Assembly (NCBI RefSeq): GCF_030864355.1
Contig: NC_083399.1
Span: forward strand, 248,001 to 312,000
From: Cutaneotrichosporon cavernicola
Lineage: Eukaryota > Basidiomycota > Tremellomycetes > Trichosporonales > Trichosporonaceae
Length of the DNA: 64,000 bases
Direction of reading: 5' to 3'
Positions 32,801-39,137 of the stretch are shown here, piece after piece. Both the position numbers and the translations under genes were made by a program. Within the stretch, counting starts at the first letter, position 1; every line of letters begins with the position of its first letter. The notes beneath the pieces were generated by a model, which worked only from the letters and a program-made list of their open reading frames with translations, was not told the DNA's origin and made no database searches.

Positions 32801-34445
32801 TGCCATCGGCGACGTCTGTGTCGACATCGAATGAGAGGAAAGTGTGGCGCAGATGCGCTGGGAGTTTCTCAAGTGTGAGATGTGCAATTTTGTTCTTCAT
32901 GTACATGCCGTCATCAGTGTCGACGGTCCATCCTTCTTCGACGAGCTGTCTCTGCGATAGAATGCGACCGTACGTGTCGCTGGAGACGTGTACGTCATGG
33001 AATGTGACAGTACCATGCTCGAGCTTGAGCGGCATGTCACCAATATGCGTGATTGTGATGAAATTGTTGGTGAAACCGAGACCAACTCGCTTCGGCTCAC
33101 TGAGCTTGCGCACGTTGATGAGGTGTTTGACAGAGCCTGCGAGGTGGATGTCCGAACCGTTGTCAACGAGGAAACGTAGAATCGTGGGATCCTGGAAAGG
33201 ATTTGTCGATGTGGTGGATGCGCAAATTGCAGCGGAGAGCCCAACTTTGCCGTTGGGGCCGGTTTTGTTCTTCGGTGACGACGTAGACATGTTGTCGCGT
33301 GGTTCGAGCTTCGAATACTCGAGGATCTTGGAGGAAAACTTGAGTGCACCGCAGTCCTTGGTACTATGCCCTGAACGTTCATGAATCTTGCACCAGTTTC
33401 CGTTTGCTTCCATTTGCTTGATCTGGTCTTCGTTGTACGTCCTGGGAGCCGTTTTGCGGTCACCGCTACCTCCCGCAGTATTTCGGTTGAAGGTTGCAGT
33501 TGAATTTCCTCGACCGCGGCGGTTGCGGTCGCTTCGAGCGGGTTTGGCAGACTGAGACGTATCAATTGTGGCTGAGATAAGACTCGATCCTGTGGATTTG
33601 GTGATGACGGGCTCGTCGAGCTGTAGAAGACAAACGTAATTTGCGAATTCACGTTGCCACACCTTGAAAGTGCGTTCTGTGTTGGCGTTTACTGCAGTTC
33701 CAACGTGGAGGCGTTCGGTAACGGTGAGGCTTCCTGTGAATAGTCGTACGAGCTCGGCGTCGGAAAGGCATGTCCCGTACGTAATGATCTTGGAGTTGAG
33801 CTCGTTGAAAGCCGTAAGATGCTTGAGTAAATCCTTGCTCTTGCAGTCCTTCTTGAGCTTGAGGGCGTTGAGCTGACGGATGTACTGGTCTGCAAGCTGG
33901 GTGTCGTCCATGGGACGATAGACGTCACAGATGGCGGCGTACATTTCGTGTGCGCTCTTGTGATAGTTGTAGAGCGGAGCGATAGAGTCATCGAGCGTAT
34001 CTTCGAGAGCAGAACGTGTGCGCGATTCTCGGGTTGCCCAATACTGCCACTGGCGCAGTTCGTCGGTAGACAGCATGCGCACGCCGATGGGCTCGGAGGA
34101 TTCGTTGTCCTTGAAGTCGAGGACCTTGGGCGGAGACTCGGCGTCGATTTCATCTTCATGGCATGCAAGAGCGGCCTTGAGGGAGTTCGCTAGGTTGCTG
34201 ACGTTTGTAACGCGATGAGGCTCAACGGGGCGTGTCTCCTCATGGAGATAGTTGACAATGCCGCAGATACGTAGCTGCGACTTGAGCTTGAGGTTCCATT
34301 GATGGAAGTTCCCATGGTTCTTGAGCTTTGGAACGTTTGCCTTAATTTCAGATGGCTTGAGTAGTTGAGACTCGGACATGGTGAGGAAGTCGGAGTGTGG
34401 GAAGTTCGGAATTGACTGTGGGAAAGTGGAGGTTGACGGAAGCAT
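29829..34445 (-). CDS. Copia Gag-Pol polyprotein, intact
   Basis: A single frame of 1538 codons. Gag region first, with a CX2HX4HX4C zinc knuckle (CKIHERSGHSTKDC, about residue 352). Protease: FLVDNGSD. Integrase: HHCC region (HYRLGHLSRTKMLELINKG ... CPHC), then DD35E residues in HCDIKGP, RTDGGGEF and PIERFNRT. Reverse transcriptase: KARLVARGFTQ, GQIDVEGAYLNG and the catalytic AYVDDI. RNase H: YADADHAS, SSAEAEFIAAS and YIDNEAA. The order integrase before reverse transcriptase defines Ty1/copia. All catalytic residues seem intact, so it may be autonomous. Gag and Pol are in one frame, without a frameshift site. The frame stays open for 145 codons upstream of the chosen ATG. Confidence 0.95.
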   Translation of the reverse strand: MLPSTSTFPQSIPNFPHSDFLTMSESQLLKPSEIKANVPKLKNHGNFHQWNLKLKSQLRICGIVNYLHEETRPVEPHRVTNVSNLANSLKAALACHEDEIDAESPPKVLDFKDNESSEPIGVRMLSTDELRQWQYWATRESRTRSALEDTLDDSIAPLYNYHKSAHEMYAAICDVYRPMDDTQLADQYIRQLNALKLKKDCKSKDLLKHLTAFNELNSKIITYGTCLSDAELVRLFTGSLTVTERLHVGTAVNANTERTFKVWQREFANYVCLLQLDEPVITKSTGSSLISATIDTSQSAKPARSDRNRRGRGNSTATFNRNTAGGSGDRKTAPRTYNEDQIKQMEANGNWCKIHERSGHSTKDCGALKFSSKILEYSKLEPRDNMSTSSPKNKTGPNGKVGLSAAICASTTSTNPFQDPTILRFLVDNGSDIHLAGSVKHLINVRKLSEPKRVGLGFTNNFITITHIGDMPLKLEHGTVTFHDVHVSSDTYGRILSQRQLVEEGWTVDTDDGMYMKNKIAHLTLEKLPAHLRHTFLSFDVDTDVADGTTTEEKEEEDENDNVIMSHVTATSTATIAATVAPITLTRPDGIKLVDIHYRLGHLSRTKMLELINKGLVDGVTKEDVKDDKWKTIDCPHCAPFKTAALPRTGPSPRGNAWGEMVHCDIKGPINPVSFDDQKYLCSIISDVARHREFHPIKTKAMAGPILRQYIKVLQTMTGLTVKIVRTDGGGEFNSLEMRRFYADMGIQHHVSPPGDPALNGPIERFNRTAAEHQTAILNASNMDTKYWLYSAVYTSNILNMTTFLDDGCTAYEAFNGRPPNLANIRPFGERVHVRMRLLKKDDDNFTFERVRSLPGRVLAREPRFSAWWVLLNNDTVTLGRDLYQFNPVDRSQPMVPFPDDYHDTQSDPDVDLTGITGDNANEDTIEDEEERVIQIRQQIEHVRPEQEQQRAEDSAGTTSLDNNIATFVVLDAFRDEEGDYSIVTFEELGVNNVDDIIATVRPISDADADADDNLEPVSVAEAMAGPDAEKWRDAMRREIEQFNNKNTWVETTLPDGRRAITAKWVFKRKRDADGNITKFKARLVARGFTQIHGVDYDETYAPVARMSSLRLLFTIAAVYNLELGQIDVEGAYLNGVIEEEIYLNTPPGVRLSDPNADVFRITGSLYGLKQSGRVWWIELNTRLTAMGFQRCPDEWGLYCRNNNGTRAYISAYVDDIICATSTKEEFNDIKTAMRNHWTITDLGEPQYILGVRVDRDRLLRTITLSQPTYVENVSERFNISTRGAGRNAPLPVSSKTYGELLTDADTTDELTAERRTYYQEIVGTIQWIAGATRPDMAFSAGFLGRASNAPTERTLALAERALSYLAHTKTTGITLGGKTTPLEVYADADHASCLQTRRSTTGIVTYFHDSPVTWSSRRQATVSQSSAEAEFIAASEGAREAIWLRRVLDHLGFPQQGPTPLYIDNEAAIKLGDRPTAFPLNKHIDIRKHMLREYVSERYIKLRFIKTSKQRADVLTKPLAGPSHQLARTHLRLTQIL

Positions 34446-34886
34446 GCTTCCGGAGACGTTGTGTTGTTGCGAAGTGGGAAGTGGAGGTGCACTTCCTAGA
34501 GGTGCTTTCTCACGCCGTGTGCGGGCGCGAGCTGGAGAGGGCGACGGCGTTGATTCAGCTTCTGCAGACGAGCTAGTGGATGACGCAGTGCCTTCGTATG
34601 GAGCGGTGAGACCGAGGGGCGCCGGCGGTGGCGGCGCTTGTTCGACGGTCTGCGGAGACGTCTGTATGGAGACGTGTCCGACTTCAGCAACTCCTTGGGA
34701 ATGGCTGGCTTGGCGCCGTGCATGTTGGTCCGGGTCGTCGACTGCAGGTTGAAGTTCACCTTTGTCGCTTCGGAGTTTGCGGCCCTCTGGTGGTGCCGCC
34801 GCCTCCTTGGGAGGCGTCTTGAAGGTGCGCCGCTGGTCTGCGGCGCTGCCTCGTTGCTCAGTCGGTAGGCTAAGTGACTCTTAATC
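34446..34886 (-). other. Copia 5' leader, open in the Gag frame
   Basis: This 441-nt leader has no stop in the Gag-Pol frame from 34880 down to the ATG at 34445, yet no in-frame ATG. The implied peptide is Pro/Ser/Ala and charge rich (for example EQAPPPPAPLGLTAP, ARARTRREKAPLG). Another frame has an 87-codon ORF (34759-34496). The in-frame stop TAA at 34881-34883 lies inside the primer-binding site. Confidence 0.8.
34872..34886 (-). other. Copia primer-binding site, probably for a tRNA-Lys(CUU) anticodon half
   Basis: Directly after the 5' LTR (element sense) the sequence is GATTAAGAGTCACTT. Its complement AAGTGACTCTTAATC looks like the anticodon arm of tRNA-Lys(CUU), with CTCTTAA as the loop. 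Priming by a tRNA fragment cut in the anticodon loop is known for Drosophila copia and yeast Ty5 (which use initiator Met). The lysine match is from memory of tRNA-Lys anticodon loops, not from a search. Confidence 0.5.
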
Positions 34887-35030
34887 TGTTGGTTTTGGCC
34901 CCTGGGATTGGTGGAACTAGAACCGGGCTACCGTAGTAATTGGAGTAGATGCATAGAACGATACTAGTATATCGCCCTTAAGTAGACTGATAAAATGACG
35001 TGTATTTATTTCTGTATGTGATTCTCAACA
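34887..35030 (-). repeat. 5' LTR of copia element
   Basis: 144 bp, identical to the LTR at 29629-29772. In element sense it contains an ATG at 34954 followed by a possible splice donor GTAGCC at 34931. Confidence 0.93.
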
Positions 35031-35035
35031 GTTAG
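35031..35035. repeat. Target site duplication GTTAG (right)
   Basis: GTTAG directly after the right LTR, equal to the five bases before the left LTR. Confidence 0.9.
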
Positions 35036-35045
35036 AGGGAGTGGG

Positions 35046-35187
35046 TCGGTCAGTTGTGTCGGTCAGTTGTGTCAGTCAGTTGTGTCGAGTCATGACAGTT
35101 GACTCAACCGACACATACCATGGGTGTCGGTTGAGTCATAACATGGCTGTGTCGGTTGAGTCATAACATGGCTGTGTCGGTTGAGTC
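35046..35187. repeat. Tandem and inverted repeats upstream of F-box copy D
   Basis: Three rough units of GGTCAGTTGTGTC lie at 35046-35087. A 25-bp unit beginning GTGTCGGTTGAGTCATAACA occurs at 35124-35148 and 35149-35173, with a 14-bp partial copy at 35174-35187. GACTCAACCGACAC at 35101-35114 is the exact inverse of the shared 14-bp core GTGTCGGTTGAGTC. The array therefore combines direct and inverted copies of one core, and lies in the likely promoter or leader of F-box copy D. Confidence 0.85.
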
Positions 35188-35275
35188 GAGTCCTCCTCTC
35201 CAACGTTCTCATCTACTCACTCCCTCATTTCACACAAACGCAACTCCACAGCCTTACAAACAATCCATCCACTCG

Positions 35276-36703
35276 ATGACACCTGTCCACAACACGCGCT
35301 CTTCCCGAACGCGCTCTTCCACCGACGCCGCCGCTACACACGTCGACCACGCCAAAGCCAAGGCCCGCCTCAACCAGAGAAGAGCTCCCAAGCCCAAGAT
35401 GCTCCCCAATCGCAAAGTACTTGACAGCACGGCCTTCCCGCATGTATTTGAGCGCATCATCGACCTCGCGCCGTTCGAGGTACTCCTCACTCTCCGCTTC
35501 GTATCCAGAGCGACACGGACGCGCGTCGACAAGCTCCTTTGGAGGCATGTGGCTATGGGAACACCGGGCAATTGGGACTGCTGCGATCTCACCGAGCCGT
35601 TTCCGCCTTACAACTCGCTGCCTCGAGAGGAGCGGGAGGGACCCATGTTCGGCGATCCTGTGCTGGACGAGAACTGGGTCCCAGACACCGTTCCGGCGGG
35701 TATACCCATCAACCGCATCAACTGGGAGAAGGAGACGGAGCGCCGGCGCAGAGTTCGTCTCGATTGGGGTGTGCGGAACGATATTCGCGTAGTTGACAAC
35801 TTTGGGGGCAACGAGAACACGGCGTTCGATTTCCCCGACGCTGTGGTGCGCTACATCTGGCCGACCTTCGATATCGGTACCGCCAAGTCGTTCGTATACT
35901 ATATCCGCCTGCCGCAGACCCTCATCTCCCACCTCCACTTCCACATGCCAAGCAGTCTTCTCGCCGAGCGCGTTATCTTCCGCTCGCTCGTTGACATTCC
36001 CGTGATAGAGGAGAGACTCTTCTCGTGGGTGCCCTTGTGCATGAACCACCGCCCCCGCGACGCTCTCAACCTCAAGATGAAGTCGCTCGCCTACGTGTTC
36101 GAAGTCTTCAAGGATGGACCCGGACGCAAGGTTGAGGAGGAGAAGCTTGCGGGTGCGATCAAGGGCCTTGATGTCGCCGTGGGCGCCGTCCTCTCGCTCG
36201 GGCTCAAGGTCACCATCGCAGGCCTTGAGCGTATCCCCCTCCACGCACTCGGGTTTGCGCCGACCACTAGCCACGAGAGCGTGTGCGACGTTATCCGCTC
36301 TGCCGTGGCGGAAAGCGCACGCAAGCACCTCGCCATTTATGCTGATGACGACCCAACCCTCATTCCAACCTTCGATGAGGCGATGACCGGCTTCACCATC
36401 TGCACATTTGAGGAGTGGGCGGCGACCGCCGATCCTGCAGAGGTCGCCAAGCCCGACATCGACCCCAATTTCCTCGGCAACCCCACGTACGTCGAGTCGC
36501 ATGTTGCACCCCAACTCCCATTCAACCCCATGGGCCCTAGGGACAACGGCGTTTACGGCCACGACCCTTCCGACAGCGACTTTTCCGACAACGACATGGC
36601 CTTTGATGGCGGGTTCCTCGACGACGACGACTTTGACGAGGTCTGGGAAGATGACGAGGACGAGGACGGCTTCCCGGGCGTCATTAACATCATTGGTAGC
36701 TAA
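35276..36703 (+). CDS. F-box-like protein, family copy D
   Basis: Intronless, 475 aa from MTPVHNTRSSRT. An in-frame ATG at 35156 would add 40 residues but falls inside the tandem repeat, so I prefer 35276. A basic leader is followed by the F-box-like segment (VLDSTAFPHVFERIIDL, then LRFVSRATRTRVDKLLWRHV, residues 45-85). The middle block is VTIAGLERIPLHALGF, the C-terminal block ICTFEEWAAT, and an acidic tail rich in Asp ends the protein. The gene ends 35 bp from the METTL14-like gene, tail to tail. The nearby copia insertion may have changed its promoter. Confidence 0.75.
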   Translation: MTPVHNTRSSRTRSSTDAAATHVDHAKAKARLNQRRAPKPKMLPNRKVLDSTAFPHVFERIIDLAPFEVLLTLRFVSRATRTRVDKLLWRHVAMGTPGNWDCCDLTEPFPPYNSLPREEREGPMFGDPVLDENWVPDTVPAGIPINRINWEKETERRRRVRLDWGVRNDIRVVDNFGGNENTAFDFPDAVVRYIWPTFDIGTAKSFVYYIRLPQTLISHLHFHMPSSLLAERVIFRSLVDIPVIEERLFSWVPLCMNHRPRDALNLKMKSLAYVFEVFKDGPGRKVEEEKLAGAIKGLDVAVGAVLSLGLKVTIAGLERIPLHALGFAPTTSHESVCDVIRSAVAESARKHLAIYADDDPTLIPTFDEAMTGFTICTFEEWAATADPAEVAKPDIDPNFLGNPTYVESHVAPQLPFNPMGPRDNGVYGHDPSDSDFSDNDMAFDGGFLDDDDFDEVWEDDEDEDGFPGVINIIGS

Positions 36704-36738
36704 ATCTGAGATACATACAACCTATGCGACACGTACAG

Positions 36739-38704
36739 CTACTGCCCATATCCGTAGTAACCGTACCCGTACCCACCGTGCCCTTGGTGCCCTTGGAAGA
36801 CGTACCCGTACTGCTGCTGTCCGTAATCGATGGGGTTGCCCCACTCGTCTACTGAGACAGGGACGGGACTCGGCGAGTGGACGATCGCGTTGGGGTCCGG
36901 CGAAGCGGGCAGTGCCTCCTGTCCGACGTGAGGTGACGGTACGAAGTGGGGCGACGGGACGTGCGGCGATGCCCCGACGTGAGGTGACGCGGCTGGCTGC
37001 GGGCTCCTGCCTCCCATCGGACTCATCCCGCCCATACCGGCTCCCATAATGCCTGGCCCTCCTGGTCCCATTGGACCCGACATACCCATACTCCCCATAC
37101 CTCCCATGGGCATGCCCTGCATGCCCATCGCCATCCCTCCCATGCCACCCATACCGCCCATCCCCATTCCCCCGCCCATCATCATCATCTGCTGCTGCAT
37201 GGGGTCGACCATGCCAGGCCCCATACCTTGCATCATACCCATTCCCTGCCCCATCTGCCCCATCTGCATCTGCAGCATAGCCATCTGCTCGAGCATAGGC
37301 ATGCCCTGCTGCATCTGCATCATGGGCATCTGCATGGGATGCATCCCCATACCCATGGGCTGGAACGGCATCATTGGCGCCATGTTCTGTGCCGGCGTGA
37401 GCGCACCCATACGCATGACCCCGGGACCGAAACGCGGCGTGTGGTTTCCTGGCCCGGGGTTGGGGGTCCCGGGTCCCGGACCAGGCCCAGGTGTCTTGCG
37501 ACCGCGCCGTTGGGGACTCTTGGGACGCAGCATCTCGATCTCGGCGTGGAACGGGATTACGGGCTTGCCCTCCTCCTTCTTGCGGGGGAGGTGGATCGGG
37601 TAGATGTTTGGATCGAAGCGCTCCGCGTCCGAAGGTATCTCTAGCGCAGTATGGGTGACCAGGCCGACGGACGACGAGTCGGGCACGAGCGGAACAGTGA
37701 CCCAGCCTGGGCGGGCGCGCGCACCGTCGCCGAACAGCTCGAGGCGGCGAGCGCCGAGACAGAAGTTCTCGATTAGTGTGTAGAGGTATGGCGGTGTACG
37801 TGGGCCGTCTGACGCGCCTGCTGTCAGCTTATCTCGCATTGCAAGCTCACCCTCCCAGACGATCACATCCGTGTCGACGTTGCAGTGGACAAAGTGCACA
37901 TCCGTAGACCGCCGTACCGTCCCGCGGATACCCATGAGGCAGTGTTCCTTCTGGCTCGCGAATAGGCCAGTACTCGCGCCTCCGGGATTACTCTCCCCCT
38001 TGGCCTTGTTGGTCTTGACCCAAACGATATCCTCCGCCCTCCGGAACCCCCACTTGGCAAGACATTCACGGCCGCGCTCGAGACCGTCTGCATCCCCAGC
38101 CCCAACCCAAAGGAACACAAACGCCGGGTCAGCGCTCAGATGACGAATAGGTAGGGCGGCGATATCCCCCCATGTGCCGCCCCACAACCGGGGGTCATGC
38201 AGCAGAATAACGTCGAACCTATGCGGAGAGAGGGTGGGAAGGAGGGCGGATGCGGTGGGACCAGTAACTGGGGCAATGAGAGGGGGGTGCGCGGAAGCAG
38301 CGACATGCGCAGCCTTGAGGTCCATCAAACGACGGAGTGCGGGAAATCTGGGGTCAGCTAATCCTTCGCCGGCCGTACTCGTCACAGATCTCCCCGTCGC
38401 CAGCGCCAAGAACGTAATTGCTGGGCCACTGACCCGAACACGCGTACCACGCCGCATAGTCATTACGTATGGCCTCTTCGCGGGGCACGTAGTTTGCCAC
38501 ATTGGCTAGTGAGCGGGCGGGTGTGGATGGACCAGCATCGGAAGGGGTGGTGGCCGACGGCGCGCGCGAGTGCGTTCGACTCGGCGGGGAGAGAGACGCC
38601 GTCGCAAGTGCCACCTGCACGCGTCGGGCGCGCTGGCGTTCCCGCACTTCTTGGAGGTAGGACCTGTGCGCGTCGAGCGCAGTTGCTGTCTGCGTGGCGG
38701 CCAT
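36739..38704 (-). CDS. METTL14: METTL14/Kar4-like MT-A70 methyltransferase subunit
   Basis: Exons 38379-38704, 37851-38347 and 36739-37817, 633 aa. MT-A70 family: FDVILLHDPRLWGGTWGDI, FVFLWVGAGDADGLERGREC, KWGFRRAEDIVWVKTNK, KEHCLMGIRGTVRRSTD and ENFCLGARRLELFGD. METTL14 is the RNA-binding, non-catalytic partner of METTL3 in the m6A writer; here the catalytic DPPW is replaced by HDPRL (about 159-163), consistent with a non-catalytic role. The C-terminal 200 residues are Met/Gly/Pro rich (GMGMGGMGGMGGMAMGM) and end in YGYGYYGYGQ. The first intron is only 31 nt with donor GTACGG; the second (33 nt) is a stop-free multiple of three. Confidence 0.87.
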
Positions 38705-39137
38705 GGTTGAGATGAAGTGTGATGGTGAGGTGTTCAAGCCATGACGCATCAGGGAGGCGATGGGAGGCGGAAGCAGATAAGCACTGGTTGGTAAGTTGGT
38801 GGGTTGTGGGAAATGGAGTGGTTTTAGTCGGAAACTGGTGATCAGGAGATGAGCAGCAGTGCTCTCCACGTGATTCCAACATGAATGGTGTTCATCGCCA
38901 CGAGAACGAGGACGCAGAAGTGAAGCACGCCGCTTCCGACGACTAAGCCCAGACCAAAGTGCTCAGGCAATCCTGGGCCCGTAAGTAACACGTCAGGACT
39001 GGCAAATATAGATAACCCGCCCGCCGTGCAGAGTTCGTCACACACGCACTGCGCCGATGAACAAGACAATGCATATGGTACAATCGATTCATGACATTCG
39101 TAACAATGCTGTCGAGCGATGGACCACTCGAGAGCGC
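38705..39137. other. Intergenic
   Basis: 433 bp between the METTL14-like start and the 3' end of the Zn2Cys6 gene. No gene or repeat seen. Confidence 0.5.

Larger units (their letters stand above)
29629..35030 (-). mobile_element. Full-length Ty1/copia LTR retrotransposon
   Basis: 5402 bp between and including two LTRs of 144 bp (29629-29772 and 34887-35030) that I find identical base by base. Both LTRs start TGTTG and end CAACA. The element is flanked by the 5-bp target duplication GTTAG (29624-29628 and 35031-35035). One long frame encodes Gag-Pol with protease, integrase, reverse transcriptase and RNase H in copia order. Identical LTRs, an intact frame and a clean target duplication mean a recent insertion. 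It lies about 240 bp upstream of F-box copy D, in opposite orientation. Confidence 0.96.

Noticed and set aside
35225..36562. Long open frame (445 codons) on the minus strand across F-box copy D
   Set aside because: It is the antisense shadow of a GC-rich coding gene. It has no recognisable motifs, whereas the plus strand has all family blocks.
37049..37603. Plus-strand frame rich in Pro, Ile, Met and Cys
   Set aside because: Shadow of the Met/Gly-rich tail of the METTL14-like gene; no independent support.
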